Source: an uncultured Bacteroides sp.
GTDB taxonomy: Bacteria; Bacteroidota; Bacteroidia; Bacteroidales; Bacteroidaceae
Assembly (NCBI GenBank): GCA_937890825.1
Contig: CALADS010000068.1
Coordinates: 1 to 64,000 of the forward strand
Reading direction: 5' to 3'
DNA: 64,000 nucleotides
Positions 15,515 through 23,169 of this stretch are shown here, one piece after another. Positions within the stretch are counted from its first letter, which is position 1. Every line of letters starts with the position of its first letter. A program made the translations under genes and the position numbers. The notes under the pieces were generated by a model, which was not told the DNA's origin, did not search any database, and saw nothing but the letters and a program-made list of their open reading frames with translations.

Positions 15515-17451
15515 AATAAAAATTCTTTAAGTGTGTCTTTGATGTTATTCATATAAGCTATGGCATCTTCCTTGTTCCAAGTATTGAAATCAGACGATGC
15601 GGCGTTGTAGTACTTCAGGAAGACAGATTTGGTGCATGGCGGGATGAAAGAGGATTGACCTTCTTGGACTTTACACTCCACAATCGCTCCGTTCTCGTCA
15701 ACCGTTGGCGGAAAGAATCTCTTACCCTGATCCTTGCCAATGATGACTCTACGCTTGGCCGGAAAGATAGCATTTCCATAACTCCGGTTGGTGGATGAAT
15801 CCAGCAGGGCAAAGTTCCATATTTTATTCTTCTCAATCTGAGACAGCCGAATATTCCCGTTTATGTCATCAATACTGCTTCGCAGCTCTTCAAATCGCTC
15901 GTTTCGTACCTTCTGCTTGTCCGGATCTTCGCTTTGTTCGTAATTCTTTCCGGTAAATTTCTCGAAGAAGTCTTTAATATTTTTCCTGATTTCCTTGAAT
16001 GCCTCACCCTGGAGTCCGAAATAGGCATTAAGCAACCATTCGCGCTGCGATTGTATATCATTCAGTTTGTTTTCAGTATTTGAGTCAATATGTTCCACGT
16101 CCCAATCTTCTGATTTATACAAATGAAACGGGAATTTGTAAAATACACCCTCCCGGTATTTCTTGTTTTCAGCCAATACATTATTCTGGTTGATGACTGT
16201 CTGCAGGTTGTGCAGAAGCAAAATGGGACGACAATTCTGCTTGACCCCACCTTTGAATTCTTGGGGAACTTCCGCATCAACTTCATAGACGGTATTTTCA
16301 ATGTCCTTGTAACGGATGCTTTCCTTGATTACCTTCATAAGATAATTTTCTCGGAAAGCCAATTTGGTGGCATATCGTGTCCATTGCCAATAAATTCTGT
16401 TTACGCTTTTTCCGATGCAAATCAAGAAACCGATATAATGGTACAATTCCTTGTCATCAAACCACTCTTGCAAGGTCTGGAAAATCTCTTTTACTTTCTC
16501 CCAGATAGTTTGGATAGCTTCTTCTTTTTGCTTCTGTGTTTCAAAATAATGATTGAAGTAACGGAATGTTTTGAGGTCATCATTCATCTGAATCTCTTGG
16601 TCATCCTTGCAATGCAGCATGTCTTCTTGACAAATCATGTCAAAGATGAAATCAATACGTGTCGAACGTTCGTTGCCGGACTCGTTAAGAAAGAGCCAGA
16701 ATTCATTGGATTGAAGTGTGTATTCTATGACATCCCATTCCATGGCTATCTCCTGCTGACGTAACCTGACTGTGCTGTAATCATCGTTCGGGAAGTTGGA
16801 TTTGTTTAGTAAAAGTGCCTTTATTAACTCTGCATTGGTCAACGAAATCTTTCCGATGTTCAGCCGTGTAAACACCTCTTTGGGGTTATTCTCTTGGGTT
16901 TCATACCAAATGAACTTTACCTGATGGAGCAAAACGTTTCGAAAACGGTCAATGTCTTTTCCCTTCAGCCAATTGTTGGTGCAATTGACAGCTTGTTTGA
17001 TGTAGTAATAATCAATGTTTTCCTTGACATTAGAGTCTGGAATTCCGTTCATAATGCCATCTAAAAAAGAGGCGCTGTTTTTACGGGTCTCATACTCAAT
17101 ATCGTAGAAATGAGGTTGCTGTAACACTTCTAAAATAAGGCGAATGGTAGTCAGTCTCTGTTGTCCGTCCACTACTTCCCATTGTTCTTTCAGCAAGCGT
17201 CTTACTTCATTCAAATCTTTTGCCTCATGTATTCGCTTCATTACTGAATCTTCATCGGAAAGTCTTTTCACGATGACTAATGGCTGCAAGCAATAAATGC
17301 TGGCATTACCTTTCTTCTCGCTGAACTCAAGTATATCTTTCAGCAAATCTTTCACTTGCTGCTGCGTCCAACGATATCCCCGTTGATAGGCAGGAATATA
17401 AAACGCCATGTCCTGCAGTTCCGCAATGGATTTTAATTCTAATGTATTCAT
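15511..17451 (-). CDS. DUF262-DUF1524 (GmrSD-like) HNH protein 1 of the operon
   Basis: 646 residues. The N-terminal DUF262 domain has IPAYQRGYRWTQQQV near 19 and WEVVDGQQRLTTIRL with D95-R99. The C-terminal part carries the HNH/DUF1524 nuclease signature: DWDVEHIDSNTEN near residue 440, then FALLDSSTNRSYGNAIFPAK near 560. This fused order is that of GmrSD type IV restriction enzymes and SspE, which couple NTP binding to DNA nicking. A second DUF262 gene follows with 4-nt overlap. It starts 24 bp after the exonuclease stop. Both nuclease and NTP-binding signatures appear intact, so an active enzyme is expected. Confidence 0.83.
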   Translation of the reverse strand: MNTLELKSIAELQDMAFYIPAYQRGYRWTQQQVKDLLKDILEFSEKKGNASIYCLQPLVIVKRLSDEDSVMKRIHEAKDLNEVRRLLKEQWEVVDGQQRLTTIRLILEVLQQPHFYDIEYETRKNSASFLDGIMNGIPDSNVKENIDYYYIKQAVNCTNNWLKGKDIDRFRNVLLHQVKFIWYETQENNPKEVFTRLNIGKISLTNAELIKALLLNKSNFPNDDYSTVRLRQQEIAMEWDVIEYTLQSNEFWLFLNESGNERSTRIDFIFDMICQEDMLHCKDDQEIQMNDDLKTFRYFNHYFETQKQKEEAIQTIWEKVKEIFQTLQEWFDDKELYHYIGFLICIGKSVNRIYWQWTRYATKLAFRENYLMKVIKESIRYKDIENTVYEVDAEVPQEFKGGVKQNCRPILLLHNLQTVINQNNVLAENKKYREGVFYKFPFHLYKSEDWDVEHIDSNTENKLNDIQSQREWLLNAYFGLQGEAFKEIRKNIKDFFEKFTGKNYEQSEDPDKQKVRNERFEELRSSIDDINGNIRLSQIEKNKIWNFALLDSSTNRSYGNAIFPAKRRVIIGKDQGKRFFPPTVDENGAIVECKVQEGQSSFIPPCTKSVFLKYYNAASSDFNTWNKEDAIAYMNNIKDTLKEFLL

Positions 17452-17475
17452 CGTATCATAAGTTTGTTTTTCATT

Positions 17476-18027
17476 TTACAATTTTCCTCCACAATTCTCC
17501 ATCTCATTCAATCCGCACCATCCAGCATCCTCCAGTTCCCTCAGAAACAGCCGTGCACACATTTCCGCATCATCCCCTGCCCGGTGATGCTGTCCGTAAG
17601 GTATATTGAACTGGTCACAGAGATAGTCTAGACTGTTGCAGCCGAAGCTATAAAGTTTGCGTGCCGCACGGAGGGAACAATAATAAGAGATCTCCAGCTT
17701 CTCCATGCCGTATAGTTCCAACGAGTGACGGATACAACCGATGTCGAAAGCGGCATTGTGAGCCACAAGTACGGGAATGTCTTTCAAGTATTCGCAGATT
17801 TCTGCCCATACCTCCGGAAATTCCGGTGAATGGATAGTGTCACTCGGATGTATTCCATGAACCTGCATATTCCAATAACTATAGCTATTTCCTTGCGGGC
17901 GGACGAGCCACGAACGGGTCTCTACAATCTTTCCGTCACGCACCACGCAGATGCCTGCCTCGCAAATAGAAGCACGTTTGCCTGTGGCTGTCTCAAAGTC
18001 GATGGCTATGAAATTTATTCCTTGCAT
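17476..18027 (-). CDS. DEDDh 3'-5' exonuclease (DnaQ-like)
   Basis: 183 residues. AIDFET gives D10 and E12, AHNAAFD gives D95, and GQHHRAGDDAE gives H148 and D153, the full DEDDh set of the epsilon/RNase T group. No polymerase, BRCT or GIY-YIG domain is attached. The start lies 13 nt inside the upstream WYL gene, so it is translated from the same message. In this operon it could trim DNA ends made by the DUF262-HNH nuclease, or degrade RNA; which one is unknown. Confidence 0.9.
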   Translation of the reverse strand: MQGINFIAIDFETATGKRASICEAGICVVRDGKIVETRSWLVRPQGNSYSYWNMQVHGIHPSDTIHSPEFPEVWAEICEYLKDIPVLVAHNAAFDIGCIRHSLELYGMEKLEISYYCSLRAARKLYSFGCNSLDYLCDQFNIPYGQHHRAGDDAEMCARLFLRELEDAGWCGLNEMENCGGKL

Positions 18028-18977
18028 GGTTTATCCTCCTTCCAAGTGTAATAATCCAACATATTCTTTGCGAAATTACGCATCTCCTCACGCACAGTTT
18101 CCGGTTCCAGCACTTCCACCTGGTCGCCTTGGGCGAGAACCAACTGATAGAAATCGAAAGTCGGTTTCAAATGATATTCAAAGAGCGTGGATTCGTCGTC
18201 ATTCTCTATCTCCCGTTGCGATTCGTGCAAGGGCAAAGTGCGCAAGTAATCGGCAAAACCGCCATAAGCCAAGAGCACAATGCGCTGTATGGGTTCATCC
18301 GATGTGATTATGCCACAGCATCCTTCAAAATATTGGTTGACGTCGAAACCCTTCTTCATCTTGAATGTCCTGCCCGTGTCCTGAATGTCCGAGATACGGT
18401 CGAGAGCATATACCCGGTAGACATCGGCAGGTTTGACTCCTCTCTCTTTATTCCGGTCTGAATAATAGGAACTGCGTGCCACCACATACCAACGACGCTT
18501 CGCAACTTTCAGACAGTAAGGTTCAATCTCAAACGTACTGGCTTCCAGTTTGCCGAACCCTTGGTGTGTGATGCTCAACACATGGTTGCGCCGCATGGCC
18601 TCGGCAATGGCCGTGAGCCAGGTTTGTCCCGACGGGATATTCTCAAAAATAATCCGGTCTTCCAGTTTGTTGTCCGCCTGAATCTGGTTCAACGTGGCAT
18701 AGGAACTTATCAGCCAACTTTGCAGGTTGTTTCCTTCCAACCGTTCCGGCTCGTCTATGTAATAGCGGTAACCGTTCTTCCGATCGCATTCTATATATAC
18801 ATCGAAGATATCTTTAATAGCTTTCTTATGATTATGAAAGGTTTTCAAAGGCAATTCCTCACCATAGCTCAGCCCGCTTTCCTGCCAAAGCTCGCTGATT
18901 TCTTGAAATGTCAGGCGTCTGTATCGGCGCAGGGTATCTATCAGCCAGACATACCGTCCAAAGAGATTTGCTGCCAT
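18015..18977 (-). CDS. WYL-domain transcriptional regulator
   Basis: 320 residues. An N-terminal winged helix (about 1-70, WLIDTLRRYRRLTFQEISEL), a WYL domain (about 125-210, with YCLKVAKRRWYVVARS and DVYRVYALDRISDI) and a C-terminal WCX region (about 225-310, ending NMLDYYTWKEDKPCKE). Such proteins (BrxR, CapW) are repressors that head BREX, CBASS and other defence operons and sense an unknown ligand. Here it is the first gene of the nuclease operon and reads away from a divergent promoter region. A TTTGGCAC motif covers the -33 boxes on both sides, a candidate operator. Autorepression is inferred. Confidence 0.88.
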   Translation of the reverse strand: MAANLFGRYVWLIDTLRRYRRLTFQEISELWQESGLSYGEELPLKTFHNHKKAIKDIFDVYIECDRKNGYRYYIDEPERLEGNNLQSWLISSYATLNQIQADNKLEDRIIFENIPSGQTWLTAIAEAMRRNHVLSITHQGFGKLEASTFEIEPYCLKVAKRRWYVVARSSYYSDRNKERGVKPADVYRVYALDRISDIQDTGRTFKMKKGFDVNQYFEGCCGIITSDEPIQRIVLLAYGGFADYLRTLPLHESQREIENDDESTLFEYHLKPTFDFYQLVLAQGDQVEVLEPETVREEMRNFAKNMLDYYTWKEDKPCKE

Positions 18978-19003
18978 ATTACTATCATTTTATGGTTATG
19001 CCA

Positions 19004-19030
19004 CAAAGTTATATATTCTCTTGTGCCAAA
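19004..19030 (-). promoter_or_regulatory. Promoter of the WYL operon with candidate operator
   Basis: On the minus strand, TTTGGCAC (19030-19023) supplies the -33 TTTG and TAACTTTG (19011-19004) the -7 box. Spacing is 19 bp, a good match to Bacteroidota sigma-ABfr promoters. The start codon of the WYL gene is 27 bp further on. Confidence 0.7.
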
Positions 19031-19077
19031 TTGTAGCCCAACCTTAAAATTTTCGCTCTTTTCTGCATTTCTTTTAT

Positions 19078-19116
19078 GTTGTGCCTTGTTTTGGCACTTA
19101 ACGCCCTTTACTTTGC
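19078..19116 (+). promoter_or_regulatory. Divergent promoter with the same TTTGGCAC motif
   Basis: GTGCC (19081-19085) and GGCAC (19093-19097) form an inverted repeat with a 7-nt gap. TTTGGCAC (19090-19097) lies at -33 relative to TTACTTTG (19108-19115), an imperfect -7 box. It would drive the repeat protein at 19154. The shared motif suggests one regulator, probably the WYL protein, controls both directions. Confidence 0.55.
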
Positions 19117-19153
19117 GGCAGAATAGATGTTAAACCTTTTAATAACAAGTAGT

Positions 19154-19672
19154 ATGGCAACAAAGAACTGGAACAATGATTTTATGGCTAAAGTGTTGGA
19201 AGAAGCCGCATGGAAAGAACTGTCAAGCGAGTTCGCTTGGAATGAACCACTGTTAGAAAAGTACAAGGACAAGGTGTCGTGGAAAGAAATTTCCGGCAAC
19301 AGAAACATCCTTTGGACTACATCCATGATAGAGAAGTTTAAGAACAAAGTCGATTGGGAGGAGCTTTCCGGTTCGGACAATGAGCATCTGTTCACGGCGG
19401 AAAATCTGGAGAGATACAAGGAATATTGGAACTGGCGTGAATTATCGAGAAACTCCGACATCGAACTTACTCCCGCGCTCTTGGAACAGTTTGCCGAGTA
19501 TTGGGATTGGAGCGAAATCATCGACTGCTATTGTCGGGATGAATTGTATAGTATGGAGTTTCTGGAGAAATACCAGGATTATATTCCGGCATCTGCCTTG
19601 CAGCGTTCACGCTTGTGGGATCAGTTGGTTGAAGACGAAAAGAAACAATTAAAGATACGTATCCTTTCATAA
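19154..19672 (+). CDS. Tryptophan-rich tandem-repeat protein
   Basis: 172 residues made of about five imperfect units of 25-27 residues. Each has a hydrophobic helix ending in KYKDKV-, KFKNKV- or RYKEYW- followed by W-x-E-(I/L)-S (VSWKEISGN, VDWEELSGS, WNWRELSRN, WDWSEIID). Such short Trp-capped helical repeats usually make a solenoid for protein binding. I chose ATG 19154 (MATKNWNND); an upstream in-frame ATG at 19127 would leave only about 6 nt of leader. It is divergent from the WYL operon and shares its putative operator, so it may belong to the same system. No enzymatic motif. Confidence 0.72.
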   Translation: MATKNWNNDFMAKVLEEAAWKELSSEFAWNEPLLEKYKDKVSWKEISGNRNILWTTSMIEKFKNKVDWEELSGSDNEHLFTAENLERYKEYWNWRELSRNSDIELTPALLEQFAEYWDWSEIIDCYCRDELYSMEFLEKYQDYIPASALQRSRLWDQLVEDEKKQLKIRILS

Positions 19673-19678
19673 AGCAAC

Positions 19679-19892
19679 ATGAAAACCATAGAAGATTATA
19701 ACGTAAAATCTACACGGACAACATCGAGGACAGTGCCAGCAAACAAATCAAAGAGCTACTGTCCATCGACGTGTTCAGCAAGTGTAAAATCCGCATCATG
19801 CCCGACGTGCATGCCGGAGCAGGCTGCGGCATCCTGGTGCTATGGACGTATATCGCACAGCTAAGGACATCGGTATATTGGCCCTGTCTTAA
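19679..19892 (+). pseudogene. RtcB RNA ligase, N-terminal remnant
   Basis: It begins MKTIEDYNVK, loses one base in an A-run near 19707, and continues in another frame as IYTDNIEDSASKQIKELLSI and KIRIMPDVHAGAGCG. The last piece is the RtcB active-site entry (MPDVHAGAGC). Homology stops near 19832; a further frame reads AMDVYRTAKDIGILALS to TAA at 19890-19892. Full RtcB has about 400-480 residues, so more than 85 percent is gone. Confidence 0.7.
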
Positions 19893-19894
19893 AC

Positions 19895-20869
19895 TTATGT
19901 CTTATTCAATAACAGCGTAACCTTTACTTCCTCTTTTTCATAATTTTCTGTCTGCGTACCGAACAACATGTTTGTGTATCCAAGATGTTGCATCACAGAT
20001 TTACGGAAGGTCTCAAGCTCCGTTTCATCCAGCTGGCAATGAGAAGGGCAATGGATGAAGATAATGGCACTATCATACTTCGTAAAGTCGATCAGTTGAT
20101 ATTGGATCATTGACTCCAAAATGTAAGTAAGGCGTGAACTGGTATCTTGCGTCACCGAGTGATAATCATACTGTCTGCCGTATTGGACATTGAGCAGAAA
20201 CTCCACATCGCTCCGCCTAAAGGTGCTGCCTTCAGCGGAAAGCATCCTTACCAAATTCTCTCGTGCGGCCATTTTGCGCAGAGATTCTTCCCGTTTGCCC
20301 TGACGGTATTCCCGCTTTCGTTTTGAGCGATTCATACGATTGTTAAAGAAATCACGCACGTTTGTCCGCGTAACGTAACGTCGTCCGTCCTCCCCCCTGC
20401 TGCGCAGGCTGCGTGGTGTCTGATGCTTCCAGATGCTTTCTTCTAGTTTATCCAAAGCAACTTCATACTTATTATTCAAAATCTTTGGCCCAAATTTTCT
20501 TTGCCATGTTTCTTCTCTTTCGTCAGGAGAGAATCCCCAATAAGTGATTTCCCACAGACAGTGCATAGCAATTTCTATTTTGGAAATATGCACATCGTCC
20601 GCCACGACAATTTCTTTGGCCAAATCTTCTTCCCAAGTACAGTCGTGCATCGGGCCTACGCCAATCCATTTTTCTTCATCTTCCCATTCTCCGCCATGCC
20701 ATTCTATAAAGATTTTACCTTCAAAGTTATTTGCAGGTTCCATGTTACGAAGGATGTCATATGCCTCGCGGAAGGCGTAGAGATTGTCAAGATGCTTTGG
20801 CTCATACTTTTTCAAATATGGAAGAAGTTCGTCGAAGCCGACTTGCGTTAGTAATTCTTTTAGTGTCAT
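19895..20869 (-). CDS. Hypothetical protein sharing an N-terminal domain with the gene at 21992
   Basis: 324 residues. The N-terminal 130 residues (MTLKELLTQVGFDELLPYLKK, and CLWEITYWGFS near 110) align by eye with MTFKELFSQFSFAEISPAFL and LLWEITYFGG of the protein at 21992, so the two share a domain (the DUF6557-like kind). The centre is very basic (NNRMNRSKRKREYRQGKREE). The C-terminal part (DSAIIFIHCPSHCQLDETEL) is a predicted alpha/beta domain. No catalytic motif recognised. It stands alone on the minus strand beside the DprA-like pseudogene. Confidence 0.7.
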   Translation of the reverse strand: MTLKELLTQVGFDELLPYLKKYEPKHLDNLYAFREAYDILRNMEPANNFEGKIFIEWHGGEWEDEEKWIGVGPMHDCTWEEDLAKEIVVADDVHISKIEIAMHCLWEITYWGFSPDEREETWQRKFGPKILNNKYEVALDKLEESIWKHQTPRSLRSRGEDGRRYVTRTNVRDFFNNRMNRSKRKREYRQGKREESLRKMAARENLVRMLSAEGSTFRRSDVEFLLNVQYGRQYDYHSVTQDTSSRLTYILESMIQYQLIDFTKYDSAIIFIHCPSHCQLDETELETFRKSVMQHLGYTNMLFGTQTENYEKEEVKVTLLLNKT

Positions 20870-20888
20870 AATTATTTATAGTAGAGTG

Positions 20889-21551
20889 TTATGCTATAAC
20901 AATTTTATTATCTAAGTCTAATGTTATCTCCTGACCAAGTCTAATGGGTAGAGCCAAGTTATAATCGAGCAGGAACTTGTTGCCAGAGTTCAGTTCATTC
21001 TGCGTATCATACTGGACTGAATAAACATTGTTTTCCCATCCAAAGGGATGTTCGGACAGTATGACTCCACCCTTGGCGATTATTTCATCCTGCAACGATT
21101 TGTTCACTTTAGGATGAGTGATATCTAAGCCTGAGACCACCACAGCGATTGTCTGTCCGCCTGCATCAAGACAACCCTGGTGGGTAACCGTGTCACATCC
21201 CAAAGCCAAACCACTGATGACAATATGTCCTTGTTCCCCCATCTGTTTTGCAAGCCCATAGGCCATGTCCAAGCCATCTTTGTCCGCAGCATTATAAGGG
21301 ATGGTAATCACTCCTGCTTTTATCTGCCTGTCCAATATTCGTTTTGCCTTGTCGAGTTCGCGGATGGACATGGAAGCCGTTTCTTTCAGTGAATATCTTT
21401 CGCTTTCCCTGTTTTCATATAGTTACTTGGAAGAATAACCTAGCAACTGCAGGCATAATAGTTCTTCTACTGAAAGAAAAGAAAGCCTCCACACCTCCAT
21501 TTTATTTTGCCTCTTTTTGACAACCTCTTTCCAATCTTCTCTATTTTCCAT
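20889..21551 (-). pseudogene. DprA/Smf-like (SLOG) gene with a premature TAA
   Basis: Reading the minus strand from ATG (21551-21549) gives MENREDWKEVVKKRQNKMEV, WRLSFLSVEELLCLQLLGYS, SK, then TAA at 21425-21423, and then the same frame goes on with LYENRESERYSLKETASMSI to the normal stop at 20889. The downstream part has the DprA Rossmann signatures VISGLALGCDTVTHQGCLDA, TIAVVVSGLDITHP and GGVILSEHPFG. One nonsense codon in an otherwise open 221-codon frame indicates recent inactivation, or readthrough. Restart at an internal ATG (21371) would give 160 residues that keep the Rossmann core. Short DprA-like proteins differ from chromosomal DprA and have been linked to mobile DNA. Confidence 0.72.
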
Positions 21552-21762
21552 AAGATGGTATTTTATTTTGTGGCAAAGGAAAGATTTCAATGCGCCGAAT
21601 CAAAGCATAGGCTGATTATTTTTTTCGTCTGCTTTCGTTTGCATTACTCTACATGGGGTTCGAAAATTTAAGATACGAAATACAAAATATCTCCGCCTTG
21701 TGCTGCGATTTGGCACTTTCATGACGGATCTTTGCACCATCAAACCAAATAGGAGGAATAGA

Positions 21763-21972
21763 ATGAAACTGGCAGAAGCATTAAGCATCCGCGCCGACCT
21801 GCAAAACAGAATCGACCAATTAAAGAGCCGACTGAAGTACAGCGCCAAGGTGCAGGACGGTGACCTACCTTCTGAGAACGTGAACGAATTGTATAAAGAA
21901 CTGGATGAATGCCTTTCGCAATTCGAAGGGATTGTTTATCGGATTAACGAGGGTGGGGTGAGGGAAATTTAA
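21763..21972 (+). pseudogene. DIP1984 family protein, truncated
   Basis: It starts MKLAEALSIRADLQNRIDQL after AGGAGGAATAGA, an unusually good ribosome site for this host. The 69 residues match only the N-terminal half of the DIP1984 (septicolysin-like) family of about 150 residues. The sequence leaves the family after QFEGIVYRIN and stops 7 residues later. The family is helical and of unknown function. Confidence 0.65.
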
Positions 21973-21991
21973 ATATTCTAAAATAACAGTT

Positions 21992-22435
21992 ATGACATTC
22001 AAGGAACTGTTTTCGCAATTTAGTTTTGCTGAAATAAGTCCGGCATTCTTGAATCTATGGCAAACCAACGAACCGAAGTTGGCCGGGCAGCTTGATTTGG
22101 ACAAGTGGGAAAGAATTTATCAGAAAGTGCAAGCGTTGGAGGCAAAATCATCCCCCTATTACATCCGCTTGGGATGGCGTTGGGAAAACTGTAGTCCAAT
22201 GATAGACATGAACTGTTCGGTTTATGACAAAGTGAACAATCATCTCAATTGCCCTGTGGCCTGCTATCCGTCGTGGCCGGAAATAGCGGGTATGGAAGTG
22301 GTAATAGAGAAGGATGTTGTGATTGCACCGCAAGAGCTTATCGCGGGTTTGCTATGGGAAATCACGTATTTCGGCGGAACGGAAGAAATCGCACGGAAAA
22401 ATATGGAAAGGACATTTAAGGGAGGAACAAAATGA
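21992..22435 (+). CDS. Small DUF6557-like protein
   Basis: 147 residues, soluble. It shares the N-terminal MTFKELFSQFSFAEI and the LLWEITYFGG box near 121 with the larger protein at 19895, so this is the single-domain form. It contains several Trp, Tyr and Cys residues (YIRLGWRWENCSPMIDMNCS). Its TGA overlaps the next ATG (ATGA), so it is coupled to the small membrane peptide. Function unknown. Confidence 0.68.
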   Translation: MTFKELFSQFSFAEISPAFLNLWQTNEPKLAGQLDLDKWERIYQKVQALEAKSSPYYIRLGWRWENCSPMIDMNCSVYDKVNNHLNCPVACYPSWPEIAGMEVVIEKDVVIAPQELIAGLLWEITYFGGTEEIARKNMERTFKGGTK

Positions 22436-22554
22436 AACGAAAGAAAGTTATTATGTTTATATGGACATATATCATTTCTACCACAATACTTTATCTGTTT
22501 GTCTCGCTTTGTGGAGGAATGTCAGAAGAACGGTGGATAAGGATAGGTTTTTAA
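22432..22554 (+). CDS. 40-residue membrane peptide
   Basis: The ATG overlaps the previous stop and follows GGAGGAACAAA. The sequence has a basic start (MKRKKV), one membrane helix (MFIWTYIISTTILYLFVSL) and a charged tail (SEERWIRIGF). The coupling and the membrane topology support a real gene. Confidence 0.5.
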   Translation: MKRKKVIMFIWTYIISTTILYLFVSLCGGMSEERWIRIGF

Positions 22555-22566
22555 TAGTAAATAGAA

Positions 22567-22989
22567 ATGAAAGAATCAAGTAGAGAAGATTTGATACGAG
22601 TTATCAAGGATGAACAAAAAATAACAAAAGATTATTTCATCAATGTAGCCCAAGCAAAAGGGTTGATCAATTTAGATCTGAATGATTTCAGAAAATTCGC
22701 TGATAAGTATAAACTTGTAATGCAGATAACCGTTGATGCCCGCATCTCAGTTTCCGCTCAAATAGAAATTGCGATGGAGGAAATAAGGAAACAGGAGACA
22801 ACTGTGGTATCAGCCATTATTCTGTCTGTCTCGTTCAACCCTTCATATCCGTTGATGATGAAGGAACTTGAGAGCATATCAGATTGTTTAAACAATTTAA
22901 TAAAACAAGATATTGAAGTGATATGGGGAATACAAGAACGTGCCAATATTTTAAATCAATGCAGTGTATCTTTGTTTGTCTTCGTATAA
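22567..22989 (+). CDS. Hypothetical protein resembling the FtsZ C-terminal domain
   Basis: 140 residues. After a helical N terminus (MKESSREDLIRVIKDEQKIT), the second half reads like the FtsZ/tubulin C-terminal fold: VVSAIILSVSFNPS, then LESISDCLNNLIKQDIEVIW, GIQERANILNQCSVSLFVF. The pattern of a helix, then dIxviWGi, about 10 residues, and a beta strand is what closes the FtsZ C-terminal domain. The GTPase domain (GGGTGS) is absent. A protein with only this domain could bind or poison FtsZ. The resemblance is by eye and needs a profile search. Confidence 0.45.
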   Translation: MKESSREDLIRVIKDEQKITKDYFINVAQAKGLINLDLNDFRKFADKYKLVMQITVDARISVSAQIEIAMEEIRKQETTVVSAIILSVSFNPSYPLMMKELESISDCLNNLIKQDIEVIWGIQERANILNQCSVSLFVFV

Positions 22990-23169
22990 TCAAACCCACT
23001 AATTAATAAAACGGCATGAATAATATTAATGAAATATTCTGCAATGCATAAACAAACGGTTTCAATAATGGGTATTTAATGAGTTTTATAAGAAATAGTA
23101 AAATTCACAACTGTCTGATATTCGGTAAAATTTATAAAGTCAACTATCACAGAATATCATCTTATCGTT
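22990..23169 (+). other. AT-rich right end of island 2
   Basis: 180 bp of very AT-rich sequence without a gene. AGTCAAC (about 23141) is the complement of the GTTGACT unit seen after att copy 3 and could be a lone arm-type site. Otherwise nothing recognised. Confidence 0.4.

Noticed and set aside
16123..16764. 213-codon plus-strand frame
   Set aside because: It runs antisense to the DUF262-HNH gene, whose motifs are clear.
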